Below, piece after piece: positions 1 to 9,026 of a DNA stretch of 64,000 bases. Each line of letters opens with the position of its first letter. Positions within the stretch are counted from its first letter, which is position 1. Source of the stretch: Bacteroidales bacterium (GTDB taxonomy: Bacteria > Bacteroidota > Bacteroidia > Bacteroidales > Bacteroidaceae); the NCBI GenBank assembly GCA_004557185.1, contig SFEP01000003.1:1-64000 (forward strand). Direction: 5' to 3'. The notes under the pieces are model-generated. The model worked only from the letters and a program-made list of their open reading frames with translations, did no database searches and was not told the DNA's origin. The translations under genes and the position numbers were made by a program.

Positions 1-2
1 AT

Positions 3-74
3 AAAGATGCTCCGTGGGAGGATGTCACCAAACTCAAGTACATAGAGGAACTGACCAAGACTCTTGATGTATAG
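3..74 (+). CDS. C-terminal end of an upstream gene (partial)
   Basis: An open frame runs from the left edge of the window to a TAG at 72-74 and encodes 23 residues ending in EELTKTLDV. It is the tail of a gene whose body lies outside the window. The fragment is too short to assign to a family. A short inverted repeat follows it. Confidence 0.6.
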   Translation, partial: KDAPWEDVTKLKYIEELTKTLDV

Positions 75-84
75 GGTTTAAAAT

Positions 85-113
85 ACGGGATTCTTTATTC
101 CACGGCATCCCGT
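85..113 (+). terminator. Weak terminator-like hairpin
   Basis: ACGGGAT at 85-91 can pair with ATCCCGT at 107-113 just after the stop of the partial gene. No clear T-tract follows, so termination here is only a possibility. Confidence 0.3.
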
Positions 114-420
114 CTGAGGCAACGCCTTCAATGCGTTTACCGAGCACCCGTCTTTTCTATGGGCGCCCATACAAGTTTACCGGACACCAATAATAGCTGA
201 TGACTTTTATCGGATGCTCATGTGGTGTCAATAAGTAGGGATTACGGGTGTGCTTCTTAAAAAGCCCCCCATCCTTGGATTTCATCCGACCTTTTCTCGC
301 CTTGGCATCGCTCAAAGCCTTCAGACTTTGGCGCTGCACATTTGGCTTGACGACAAGGTCTTTGCACACCCTGATGCTACCAATTTTTAAACACCCTTTA
401 AGCAAAAAGATAGAGCGGGG
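114..420. other. Intergenic region without a supported gene
   Basis: Short frames exist on both strands but none has family-like sequence, a promoter or codon use like its neighbours. Bases 275-297 are nearly identical (22 of 23) to 32112-32134, so the region holds a dispersed short repeat. The rplM promoter starts at its right end. Confidence 0.5.
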
Positions 421-451
421 TTTGCTGTATGAGGAAAAAGTTGTACTTTTG
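421..451 (+). promoter_or_regulatory. Promoter of the rplM operon
   Basis: TTTG at 421-424 and TACTTTTG at 444-451 are separated by exactly 19 bases, matching the Bacteroidota housekeeping sigma-factor consensus. Transcription should start near 458, giving a leader of about 135 bases before rplM. Confidence 0.8.
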
Positions 452-594
452 CACGCCGATTATTATCAGGCCGCCTCAAAGGGTGGCCGTCCGCGGGTTA
501 ATAGTTGCGTCTGTAATTTGGCCAAGGCGTAATGGTTAGGACGCTCGCGGGAACGATACAAATTAGTAGTTACACAAATTAAAAACAAAAAAGA

Positions 595-1056
595 GTGGAC
601 ACTTTAAGTTACAAGACCATTTCTGCTAACAAGGAGACCGCACAGAAAGAGTGGGTGGTGGTAGACGCTGCCGACCAGGTGCTCGGTCGTCTTGGCTCGA
701 AGGTTGCCAAGTTGCTTCGCGGTAAGTACAAGCCCAACTTTACTCCGCACGTTGACTGTGGTGACAATGTAATTATTATCAATGCCGCACAGGTGAAGCT
801 CACTGGTAAGAAGTGGACGGATCGCGTGTACTACAGCTACACGGGCTATCCCGGTGGTCAGCGCGAGAACACGCCCGCCAGCATCATGGCCAAGCCCAAT
901 GGTGCCGATAAACTGGTGCGTCGCGTAGTGAAGGGCATGCTGCCTAAGAATAAACTCGGTGCAAAGCTTCTGGGTAACCTTTACATCTACGAAGGTGCAG
1001 AGCACAAGCACGAGGCACAGTCGCCCAAGGTAATTGATATTAACTCCTATAAATAA
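595..1056 (+). CDS. rplM: 50S ribosomal protein L13
   Basis: The 153-residue protein is ribosomal protein uL13, an early-assembling protein of the large subunit that binds 23S rRNA. The body of the family is continuous from WVVVDAADQVLGRL through GKYKPNF and the GYPGG segment to the KVIDINSYK tail. The start is GTG at 595, chosen because the N-terminus MDTLSYKT is the one known for Bacteroidales L13 proteins and no ATG lies nearby upstream in frame. It is the first gene of a ribosomal operon and sits 11 bases before rpsI, the usual L13-S9 pairing. Confidence 0.97.
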   Translation: MDTLSYKTISANKETAQKEWVVVDAADQVLGRLGSKVAKLLRGKYKPNFTPHVDCGDNVIIINAAQVKLTGKKWTDRVYYSYTGYPGGQRENTPASIMAKPNGADKLVRRVVKGMLPKNKLGAKLLGNLYIYEGAEHKHEAQSPKVIDINSYK

Positions 1057-1067
1057 AAGAAGCAGTA

Positions 1068-1454
1068 ATGGAAACCATCAATGCATTAGGACGCCGCAAA
1101 AGTGCGGTAGCTCGTATCTACATGACTGAGGGTACCGGCAAGATCACCATCAACAAGCGCGATCTCACCGATTATTTCCCTTCGCCCATTCTGCAGTACG
1201 TTGTAAAGCAGCCCCTTGCTCTTCTTGATGTGGCTGAAAAGTATGACATCAAGGTGAACCTCTGTGGCGGTGGCTTTACGGGTCAGAGCCAGGCTCTTCG
1301 CCTCGCTATTGCACGTGCTCTGGTGAAGGTGAACGCTGAAGACAAGAAGGCACTCCGTGCTGAAGGCTTCATGACGCGTGACCCCCGTGCCGTTGAACGT
1401 AAAAAGCCGGGTCGTCCCAAGGCTCGTCGTCGCTTCCAGTTCAGCAAGCGTTAA
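1068..1454 (+). CDS. rpsI: 30S ribosomal protein S9
   Basis: A 128-residue uS9 protein. It begins METINALGRRKSAVARIYM and contains the conserved GGGFTGQSQALRLAIARAL core. The Arg/Lys-rich tail ends in FQFSKR, the C-terminus that reaches the P-site tRNA. The length is normal for the family. It follows rplM by 11 bases and is co-transcribed with it. A 247-base structured gap separates it from rpsB. Confidence 0.97.
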   Translation: METINALGRRKSAVARIYMTEGTGKITINKRDLTDYFPSPILQYVVKQPLALLDVAEKYDIKVNLCGGGFTGQSQALRLAIARALVKVNAEDKKALRAEGFMTRDPRAVERKKPGRPKARRRFQFSKR

Positions 1455-1701
1455 TATTCCCTTTCCTGACGGGTTCGCCAATCATTGGCTATGCTCTTTA
1501 CCTGCAGGAAAAACTAAGCAGAATTCGGCTATCGCTGCTGAATGGCGTTTAGTATCTAAACCAGCGGGACCTGGTGCTCGCAACATCCAGAATGCCGGCT
1601 ACCCGCTGGCTGGTTGTCACCGCAACGTGCAGCGCAACCGCTCCGTGCGGTGGGCCTAACAACTCACAAGAAAGTAAACGAACAAACAAATCAAAATCAA
1701 A
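1455..1701 (+). promoter_or_regulatory. Structured leader before rpsB
   Basis: This 247-base gap contains two perfect stems: CCAGCGGG (1561-1568) with CCCGCTGG (1602-1609), and the pair CACCGCA/TGCGGTG around 1618-1653. The last 40 bases are A-rich and unstructured up to the rpsB ATG, as expected of a Bacteroidota translation-initiation region. No consensus promoter is visible. Autoregulatory rpsB leaders bound by S2 are known in Gammaproteobacteria; an equivalent role here is inference. Confidence 0.45.
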
Positions 1702-2517
1702 ATGTCCAGAACCACATTTGATAATCTGTTGGAGGCTGGTTGCCACTTCGGTCACTTGAAGCGTAAGTGGAACCCCGCTATGGCTCCTTACATCTTCATG
1801 GAGCGTAACGGTATTCATATCATCGACCTTCACAAGACGGTTGCCAAAATCGACGAGGCTGCTGAAGCTCTCAAGGCAATCGCAAAGCAGGGCAAGCGCG
1901 TCCTGTTTGTAGCTACTAAGAAGCAAGCAAAGCAGGTAGTTGCCGACAAAGCAACTTCTGTCAACATGCCTTACGTTACCGAGCGCTGGCCGGGTGGTAT
2001 GCTCACCAACTTCCCGACCATCCGTAAGGCTGTGAAGAAAATGGCCAACATCGACAAACTGACGAACGACGGTACCTTCGCTAACCTCTCAAAGCGCGAA
2101 ATGCTGCAGATTACCCGTCAGCGTGCCAAACTTGAAAAGAACCTCGGTTCGATTGCCGACCTCACCCGTCTTCCTGCCGCCCTCTTTGTTGTGGACGTAT
2201 GCAAGGAGCACATCGCCGTGAAGGAAGCTCAGCGTTTGGGTATCCCCGTATTCGGTATTGTCGACACGAACTCTGACCCTAACAGCGTAGATTACGTAAT
2301 CCCCGCCAACGACGACTCTAACAAGAGCGTGGAGGTGATTCTCGATGCTTTGTGCGGCGCTATCGCCGAGGGCATTGAGGAGCGTAAGGCTGAAAAGGTG
2401 GATGTGGAAGCTGCTGGCGAAGGCGAAGCTGCCAAGGCTCCCCGCAAGCGTGCCCAGAAGGCTCGCGCTGAGGAGGGTGACGAAGTAGCTGCTCCCGAGG
2501 CTGAAGTAGCAGACTAA
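1702..2517 (+). CDS. rpsB: 30S ribosomal protein S2
   Basis: A 271-residue uS2 protein. It starts MSRTTFDNLLEAGCHFGHLKRKWNP and carries the conserved VLFVATKKQAK, ERWPGGMLTNF and VDTNSDP segments. S2 binds the small subunit late, near the anti-Shine-Dalgarno region. After about residue 230 there is a low-complexity Ala/Glu/Lys tail longer than the E. coli protein's. The gene is paired with tsf, as in most bacteria. Confidence 0.97.
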   Translation: MSRTTFDNLLEAGCHFGHLKRKWNPAMAPYIFMERNGIHIIDLHKTVAKIDEAAEALKAIAKQGKRVLFVATKKQAKQVVADKATSVNMPYVTERWPGGMLTNFPTIRKAVKKMANIDKLTNDGTFANLSKREMLQITRQRAKLEKNLGSIADLTRLPAALFVVDVCKEHIAVKEAQRLGIPVFGIVDTNSDPNSVDYVIPANDDSNKSVEVILDALCGAIAEGIEERKAEKVDVEAAGEGEAAKAPRKRAQKARAEEGDEVAAPEAEVAD

Positions 2518-2843
2518 TTGTTCCGCATACAAGCGTGAACGTCTTCTGCTACGGGCATTGAATATGTTGATGTTGACTCACGTAGCAGAGGGCTATTCAT
2601 CAAACCCATCTCTGTAAGGGCGTCTGCCTCTATCGGCAGTTCCTTTACCAGATACATTTCAAGCGTTTGCCCTCCTTCTCCATGCTCACACCTTGCTTAT
2701 CCTATGACATGAGCCATAGTGAATGTGTAGGGTGACATCGAGACGAAGGGCAATTTGCTTAAAAAGAAGGACATGGCATTGACCGTCCTATTTTTCAAAA
2801 GACTTTTCTATTTAGTAACAAACCAATAACACCAATACACACA
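2518..2843 (+). promoter_or_regulatory. Long rpsB-tsf spacer with hairpins
   Basis: The 326 bases between rpsB and tsf contain no gene and no TAnnTTTG box on the + strand. TCTGCTACG (2545-2553) pairs perfectly with CGTAGCAGA (2581-2589). AGGAC (2768-2772) pairs with GTCCT (2785-2789) and is followed by five Ts, an attenuator-like arrangement. Whether tsf is expressed only by read-through is not decidable here. Confidence 0.4.
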
Positions 2844-3833
2844 ATGGGAGTTGGATTAGAAGATATCAAGAAGTTGCGTACCCTGACGGGCGCAGGTCTT
2901 GGTGACTGCAAGAAGGCCCTTGCCGAAACGAACGGCAACATTGAAGAGGCTATTGAAATCATCCGTAAGAAAGGTCAGGCTGTGGCTGCTAAGCGTAGCG
3001 ACCGCGAGGCTGCCGAAGGTGCAGTGCTCGTAAAGAGCGAGAACGGTTTCTCTGCAATTCTCGCCCTCAAGTGCGAAACTGACTTCGTTGCCAAGAACGC
3101 TGATTTCGTGAAATTGGCTCAGGATATTCTTGACCTCGCTGTGGCTAACAAGTGCAAGAGCCTTGACGACGTGAAGGCACTGCCTATGGGTGCACACTCT
3201 GTGGCTGATGCTGTGACGGACCGAAGCGGTATCACCGGCGAGAAGATGGAACTCGATGGCTATTGCTTCATCGAAGGCGAGAACGTCTCTGTTTACGACC
3301 ACATGGGACGTCACATGCTCTGCACCATGGTACAGACCAACAAGCCTGCCGAAGAGCAAGCTCACAACATCGCCATGCAGGTGGCTGCCATGAATCCTGT
3401 GGCTCTTGATGAAGCCAGCGTTCCCCAGTCGGTAAAGGACGAAGAACTGAAGGTGGCTATCGAAAAGACCAAGGAAGAACAGGTTGCCAAAGCCGTAGAA
3501 GCTGCTCTGAAGAAAGCAGGTTTCAACCTCTACATCGCTGAGAGCGAGGAGCACATCGAAGAAGGTATCATGAAGGGCAACATCACTGCTGAACAGGCCG
3601 ACGAGATTCGCGAAATTAAGAAGACCGTGGCTGAGCAGAAGGCTGCCAACCTTCCCGAGCAGATGATTCAGAACATCGCCAACGGCCGTATGAACAAGTT
3701 CTACAAGGAGTCTTGCCTCCTGAACCAGGAGTACATCCAGGATTCCAAACTCTCTGTAACGCAGTACCTGCAGGCTACCGACAAGGAACTGACGGTGGTA
3801 GACTTCAAGCGCTTCACGCTCCGCGCAGAGTAA
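2844..3833 (+). CDS. tsf: Elongation factor Ts
   Basis: The 329-residue protein is the guanine nucleotide exchange factor for EF-Tu. The N-terminal UBA-like part reads LRTLTGAGLGDCKKAL. The exchange-motif core CETDFVAKNADF is present, followed by the dimerisation region and the conserved KFYKESCLLNQ near the C-terminus. It is longer than E. coli EF-Ts (283), which is normal for Bacteroidota. ATG 2844 fits the family N-terminus. An intrinsic terminator follows, so this is the end of the rplM operon. Confidence 0.96.
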   Translation: MGVGLEDIKKLRTLTGAGLGDCKKALAETNGNIEEAIEIIRKKGQAVAAKRSDREAAEGAVLVKSENGFSAILALKCETDFVAKNADFVKLAQDILDLAVANKCKSLDDVKALPMGAHSVADAVTDRSGITGEKMELDGYCFIEGENVSVYDHMGRHMLCTMVQTNKPAEEQAHNIAMQVAAMNPVALDEASVPQSVKDEELKVAIEKTKEEQVAKAVEAALKKAGFNLYIAESEEHIEEGIMKGNITAEQADEIREIKKTVAEQKAANLPEQMIQNIANGRMNKFYKESCLLNQEYIQDSKLSVTQYLQATDKELTVVDFKRFTLRAE

Positions 3834-3864
3834 GCTTTTACGAGAGACTTGAGATAAAATGATT

Positions 3865-3907
3865 AGCGGCATGCACGTCCATTCGGATTTGCATGCCGCT
3901 TCTTTTC
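3865..3907 (+). terminator. Intrinsic terminator after tsf
   Basis: AGCGGCATGCA at 3865-3875 pairs perfectly with TGCATGCCGCT at 3890-3900, and TCTTTT follows. It lies between the convergent tsf and miaA genes. Confidence 0.85.
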
Positions 3908-3929
3908 GCTTCAGTTCGGGCAGGCCTTC

Positions 3930-4832
3930 TCATCTGCTGGCTGCGTCAATGTCAGTAAGGTGCGAGAGGAAGTAATCAAGTGACATCCAGTGAATGGGTA
4001 AGCCGCGGCGCTCCATGCCTCGGAACCATGTCATCTGCCGTTTGGCGAATTGATGAATGGCAATTTCCAGTTGCTTGAACATTTCATCGTAGGTAATATG
4101 ACCAGTAGCGTAGAGCGTAAGGTATTTATATTCCAGACCATAATATATAAGGTCTTCTGCCTCAATGCCCTCGGCAAGCAGCGCTCGCACTTCGTCTACC
4201 ATCCCCTGCTTGAGTCGTTCCCTAAGCCGTGCACTGATGCGACTGCGACGCACCTCTCGGTCTACGTCGATGCCAATGGTGTAGGAGGTGAGTCGGGGAA
4301 ACGGCCTGTCCTCAAGCGGATGCTCTACATAGTGTTCTGCAATCTCAATGGCACGTATGGCCCGCTGTGCGGTGTCGACATCGGTAGAGTTGTGCAGACG
4401 TTTGTAGGTCTTCAAGATTTCAGTGAGTTCCGACAAGGTTTTCCCTTCCAGTGAAGCCCGAAGCGCAGGATTCTGTGGCACCGGGGATAGCCGGTAGCCG
4501 CGCAGTATGCTTTCGAGGTATAACCCAGTGCCGCCACATACAACCACCCTGCGACCACGCTCTCTGATGTCCTCGTAGGCTTTCAGAAAGTCCCGTTGGT
4601 ACTCAAATACATTGTACTTGGTCCCAGGCTCAGCGATGTCGATTATGTGGTAGGGAATGGCTTGCCCTTCGATGGTGTAGTCAGAGAGATCTTTGCCTGT
4701 GCCTATGTCCATACGTCGGTACACTTGACGGCTGTCGGCACTGATGATTTCTGCGTTAATGGCTTTGGCAAGCCGTGTGGCTGCTTGAGTCTTACCCGAT
4801 GCAGTAGGGCCAAGAATGGTGATGAGGTCCAC
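3930..4832 (-). CDS. miaA: tRNA dimethylallyltransferase
   Basis: MiaA transfers a dimethylallyl group to A37 of tRNAs that read UNN codons. The 300-residue protein has the P-loop GPTASGKT at residues 8-15, the substrate motif SADSRQVYR, GGTGLYL around 100 and the C-terminal RQMTWFRGM typical of the family. The length matches the usual 300-315. It stands alone, downstream of gap on the same strand, with gap's terminator between them. Bacteroidales often carry two miaA paralogs; which one this is cannot be told here. Confidence 0.95.
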   Translation of the reverse strand: MDLITILGPTASGKTQAATRLAKAINAEIISADSRQVYRRMDIGTGKDLSDYTIEGQAIPYHIIDIAEPGTKYNVFEYQRDFLKAYEDIRERGRRVVVCGGTGLYLESILRGYRLSPVPQNPALRASLEGKTLSELTEILKTYKRLHNSTDVDTAQRAIRAIEIAEHYVEHPLEDRPFPRLTSYTIGIDVDREVRRSRISARLRERLKQGMVDEVRALLAEGIEAEDLIYYGLEYKYLTLYATGHITYDEMFKQLEIAIHQFAKRQMTWFRGMERRGLPIHWMSLDYFLSHLTDIDAASR

Positions 4833-4954
4833 AGATAGGTGAAGGTTTATGGGGTGAGGGTAGGGGGCAGGCTGCTGTGCTCAGTACTCCGAAACGTGGA
4901 AGAATGCGCTGTCGGGGTAGGGTGCATGCCCCCGAGCACAAAACCCCGCTTGCG

Positions 4955-4993
4955 AACAAAAGAACCGCTGCAATACGCTTGGCATTGCAGCGG
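4955..4993 (-). terminator. Intrinsic terminator after gap
   Basis: CCGCTGCAAT at 4965-4974 pairs with ATTGCAGCGG at 4984-4993. Read on the minus strand the hairpin is followed by TTCTTTTG. It separates gap from miaA. Confidence 0.85.
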
Positions 4994-5030
4994 TAGTTGT
5001 GTGAGGTTTCTCTATGCTTATCGCAATGAA

Positions 5031-6065
<1,035 letters not shown>

Positions 6066-6158
6066 TTAAGCAATTAAAAATTCAGTGAATACACTCTGTG
6101 TGCCAAAGTGAAAACCTTTATTCCCTTGCAGAAGTAAACTTTTCCCTTTTTCACACCG

Positions 6159-6166
6159 CAAAAATA
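6159..6166 (-). promoter_or_regulatory. -7 box of the gap promoter
   Basis: The minus strand reads TATTTTTG, a full match to TAnnTTTG. A clear TTTG at the -33 position is missing. The box lies 12 bases from the mscL -7 box on the other strand, so the two promoters overlap. Confidence 0.6.
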
Positions 6167-6178
6167 CGAAAACCTTTT

Positions 6179-6186
6179 TACTTTTG
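6179..6186 (+). promoter_or_regulatory. -7 box of the mscL promoter
   Basis: TACTTTTG lies 29 bases before the mscL ATG. The -33 region is T-rich but has no TTTG. Transcription would begin around 6193, leaving a very short leader. Confidence 0.6.
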
Positions 6187-6215
6187 CATCAACATATCCA
6201 TTAAAAATTTCATTC

Positions 6216-6644
6216 ATGTCTAAATCGAAATTCATTCAGGAGTTTAAGGACTTTGCTATCAAGGGCAATGCGCTTGATATGGCTGTTGGTGTCATCATCG
6301 GCGGTGCTTTTGGTAAGATTGTAACGTCTATTGTGAACGATGTGATTATGCCGCCCATTGGCTGGCTGATTGGTGGCATCAATTTCAAGGATCTCAAGTA
6401 TGACATGCCTGTTAACCCGCTGAATGAGGGAGGCGAACCCGTGAGCATTGCTTATGGTAGTTTCCTTCAGACGTGCTTCGACTTCTTCATTGTGGCATTC
6501 TGCGTATTCCTCATGGTGAGAGGCCTCATGAAACTCTCGCGAAAGAAGAAGGAAGAGGCTCCTGCCAAGCCCGCTGAACCCTCGGCTGAGGTGAAACTGC
6601 TCACGGAGATTCGTGATGCTTTGAAGCAGAAGCAGGAAAAATAA
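6216..6644 (+). CDS. mscL: Large-conductance mechanosensitive channel
   Basis: MscL is an inner-membrane tension-gated pore that releases solutes on hypo-osmotic shock. The 142-residue protein has the conserved N-terminal helix and TM1 (FKDFAIKGNALDMAVGVIIGGAFGK is split by the pore-lining glycines), a periplasmic loop at about 48-80, TM2 at about 83-105 and a charged cytoplasmic helix ending KLLTEIRDAL. Length and order are normal for the family. It is monocistronic in appearance and diverges from gap. Confidence 0.96.
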   Translation: MSKSKFIQEFKDFAIKGNALDMAVGVIIGGAFGKIVTSIVNDVIMPPIGWLIGGINFKDLKYDMPVNPLNEGGEPVSIAYGSFLQTCFDFFIVAFCVFLMVRGLMKLSRKKKEEAPAKPAEPSAEVKLLTEIRDALKQKQEK

Positions 6645-6652
6645 AGCACGAC

Positions 6653-6756
6653 GGTGTGTCATAATGGCCAATCTGCTTCGTTGCTATCGGCATTCGGGCT
6701 TGGTCATGTACTTTAGTACACTCCCTGCGCCCTCAGCCTCAGCGCCTTGACACACC
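6653..6756. repeat. Long inverted repeat between mscL and guaA
   Basis: GGTGTGTCA at 6653-6661 is repeated in inverse orientation as TGACACACC at 6748-6756. In the loop, TGTACTTTAGTACA forms a smaller palindrome. No T-tract follows, so this is not a simple terminator. Confidence 0.5.
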
Positions 6757-6793
6757 CTCATATTGTTTATTCACAGCCCACTCCTTAAAATAT

Positions 6794-8347
6794 ATGCAAC
6801 AGAAAATTATCATACTCGATTTCGGTTCGCAGACTACGCAGCTCATTGGCCGCCGTGTGCGCGAACTGGATACGTTTTGCGAGATACTTCCTTACAACAA
6901 GTTCCCTCACGACGATCCCTCTGTAATCGGTGTCATCCTCTCAGGTTCCCCTTATAGCGTCTACGACCCCGAGGCGTTCAAGGTAGATCTTTCGCAGATT
7001 CGTGGTAAGTACCCCATCTTGGGCATTTGCTACGGTGCGCAATACATGTCACAGCTTTACGGGGGCAAGGTAGAGCCTGCAGGCAGCCGTGAGTACGGCA
7101 GAGCCAAGTTGCAGGATTTCGACCACGAAAATCCACTCTTTGCAGGTTTCAGCGAGCATTCTCAAGTGTGGATGAGCCACGGCGACACCATCACCGCCAT
7201 TCCCGAGGGCTTCCGTTGCATTGCCTCCACCGACAAGGTGAAGTATGCCGCTTACCAGGCCGAAGGGGAAAACCTCTGGGGTGTGCAGTTCCACCCCGAG
7301 GTGTTCCATTCGCTGCAGGGCAGCCTGCTCCTCCGCAATTTTGTGGTTGGCGTCTGTGGTAGCCGTCAGGACTGGAGCCCCGCCTCGTTTGTTGAAACCA
7401 CCGTGGCTGAATTGAAAAAGGAACTTGGCAACGACCGCGTTATTCTCGGTCTCTCAGGAGGCGTCGACAGTTCGGTGGCTGCCGTGCTGCTCAACAAGGC
7501 CATAGGCAATAATCTCACCTGCATCTTTGTGGATCACGGCATGTTGCGCAAGAATGAGTTTCGCGATGTGCTTCGCGACTATGAATGCCTTGGCCTGAAC
7601 GTGGTGGGCGTAGATGCCAGTGCCAAGTTTTTTGCCGAACTTGAGGGCGTCACCGAGCCCGAGCGCAAGCGCAAAATCATAGGCAAGGGCTTTATCGACG
7701 TGTTCGATGCAGAAGCACAGAAAATTACCGATGCCAAATGGCTGGCGCAGGGCACCATCTATCCCGACCGCATCGAGAGCCTGAACATCACGGGTAAGGT
7801 CATCAAGAGTCACCACAACGTGGGCGGACTGCCTGAGAAAATGAACCTCAAGCTCTGCGAACCTCTCAAATGGCTCTTCAAGGATGAGGTGCGTCGCGTA
7901 GGACGACAGTTGGGCATGCCCGAGCACCTCATCAGCCGCCATCCGTTCCCCGGTCCCGGATTGGCCGTGCGCATCCTGGGCGACATCACGCCCGAGAAGG
8001 TGCGCATTCTGCAGGATGCCGACGACATCTTCATTCGTGGTCTTAGAGATTGGAAAGTGACGGATTCTGAGGGTCACGAAGACAGTCTCTACAACCAAGT
8101 GTGGCAGGCCGGCGTCATTCTTCTGCCCATCAAGAGTGTGGGCGTGATGGGTGATGAGCGCACCTATGAGCGTGCTGTGGCACTGCGTGCCGTTACAAGC
8201 ACCGATGCCATGACGGCCGATTGGGCGCATCTGCCCTATGAGTTCATGGCCAAGGTTTCGAACGACATCATCAACCACGTCAAGGGTGTCAACCGTGTTT
8301 GCTACGACATCTCCTCCAAGCCGCCTTCAACCATTGAGTGGGAGTAA
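6794..8347 (+). CDS. guaA: GMP synthase (glutamine-hydrolysing)
   Basis: GuaA converts XMP to GMP using ATP and glutamine. In the 517-residue protein the N-terminal class I glutamine amidotransferase domain has the nucleophile in GICYGAQ and the catalytic HPE in QFHPEV. The ATP pyrophosphatase domain carries the P-loop LSGGVDSS near residue 224. The C-terminal dimerisation domain ends in KPPSTIEWE, the family's normal terminus. ATG 6794 gives the expected [13 protein letters not shown] start. A strong terminator follows, so it is a single-gene unit. Confidence 0.97.
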   Translation: MQQKIIILDFGSQTTQLIGRRVRELDTFCEILPYNKFPHDDPSVIGVILSGSPYSVYDPEAFKVDLSQIRGKYPILGICYGAQYMSQLYGGKVEPAGSREYGRAKLQDFDHENPLFAGFSEHSQVWMSHGDTITAIPEGFRCIASTDKVKYAAYQAEGENLWGVQFHPEVFHSLQGSLLLRNFVVGVCGSRQDWSPASFVETTVAELKKELGNDRVILGLSGGVDSSVAAVLLNKAIGNNLTCIFVDHGMLRKNEFRDVLRDYECLGLNVVGVDASAKFFAELEGVTEPERKRKIIGKGFIDVFDAEAQKITDAKWLAQGTIYPDRIESLNITGKVIKSHHNVGGLPEKMNLKLCEPLKWLFKDEVRRVGRQLGMPEHLISRHPFPGPGLAVRILGDITPEKVRILQDADDIFIRGLRDWKVTDSEGHEDSLYNQVWQAGVILLPIKSVGVMGDERTYERAVALRAVTSTDAMTADWAHLPYEFMAKVSNDIINHVKGVNRVCYDISSKPPSTIEWE

Positions 8348-8435
8348 TCCCTCATGTGCCCCACAGCACTCCAGTCTGCCAACAAAAGCAGGATGCTGTA
8401 GTTGCTGGCTGGCCGCCTCTCCTATCATTATGAAA

Positions 8436-8487
8436 GGAAACGGGTTTGTGTAATCATAGGACTACACAAGCCCGTTTCCGCTTTTTT
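8436..8487 (+). terminator. Strong intrinsic terminator after guaA
   Basis: A 17-base arm at 8436-8452 pairs with 8463-8479 with a single mismatch, and six Ts follow at 8482-8487. It lies about 90 bases past the guaA stop. Confidence 0.9.
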
Positions 8488-8592
8488 GGAAAAAGGAGAA
8501 TGAAGAGCGTAGAATATACAAAAAGGGTGCGGCGACGACTTCGCGGGGTGGTACGCAGAGGCTTTGTGGCTGGAAGAAATGAGGATGAAAAA

Positions 8593-8760
8593 TTACGCTG
8601 AGATTTTATCGCGCGTGCTTTTGGCTTTATTCGGGCAACGACAATCTTTGTAAATTGCGTAAAACAAAGTGGCAATGAGATATAACGGCAAAACAAGGAA
8701 ACCAGCGCAAATAATCACTGTTACCACCTTAGCCAAAAATAAAAAAATTGCTTCTACCAT
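8593..8760 (-). CDS. Small single-pass membrane protein, unknown function
   Basis: A 55-residue frame starts with ATG at 8758-8760 and ends with TAA at 8593-8595. Residues 4-38 are strongly hydrophobic (a long helix or hairpin through ICAGFLVLPLYLIATLFYAIY). A short basic tail with two cysteines (DCRCPNKAK) follows. A -7 box TACATTTG (8783-8790) with a GTTG 20 bases upstream sits 22 bases before the ATG, which is what argues that the gene is real. I do not recognise a family. It faces guaA's terminator and diverges from nothing. Confidence 0.55.
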   Translation of the reverse strand: MVEAIFLFLAKVVTVIICAGFLVLPLYLIATLFYAIYKDCRCPNKAKSTRDKISA

Positions 8761-8782
8761 AGTGGTATGTTTTACTATGCAG

Positions 8783-8814
8783 CAAATGTAAGAAAATAAA
8801 ATGAGATATGCAAC
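8783..8814 (-). promoter_or_regulatory. Promoter of the small membrane protein gene
   Basis: On the minus strand GTTG (8811-8814) and TACATTTG (8783-8790) are 20 bases apart, close to the consensus. Confidence 0.6.
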
Positions 8815-8885
8815 AGTTACTATATTTCGTTATAATAGAATGAACTACGCTGTTCTAATATGCCCTTTTTTCGTTCCCGTCATGG

Positions 8886-9026
8886 GTCATTACATTTCAA
8901 AAACTGACCTTCTTCGTTGCCCTCGGCCGTGTGCAACGTTGTCCCCGTCCATGGGCAACGTTGTCCTCGGCCGTGTGCAACGTTGTCCTCGGCCGTGAAC
9001 AACGCACATGTCCGCTTCGAGGAACG
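8886..9026. repeat. Tandem palindrome element A (22-base period)
   Basis: The palindrome CAACGTTG starts at 8934, 8956 and 8978, and its CAACG part again at 9000, always 22 bases apart; each unit also carries CGGCCG or a variant. The flank after 9000 aligns with the right arm of element B (about 20 of 26 bases), and the left flank shares TTTCAA, CTGAC and CGTTG with the left arm of B. The two arms of A pair only poorly with each other, so this looks like a decayed copy. Confidence 0.75.

Noticed and set aside
2768..2795. True terminator before tsf
   Set aside because: The stem is only five base pairs with a 12-base loop; kept only as a possible attenuator.
8801..8998. 65-residue + strand frame
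   Set aside because: Its C-terminal half is the translated 22-base repeat of element A.
8916..9004. CRISPR array
   Set aside because: The 22-base units are contiguous and palindromic with no unique spacers, and no cas gene lies in the window. The same holds for 18811-18890, 25812-25886 and 40048-40122.
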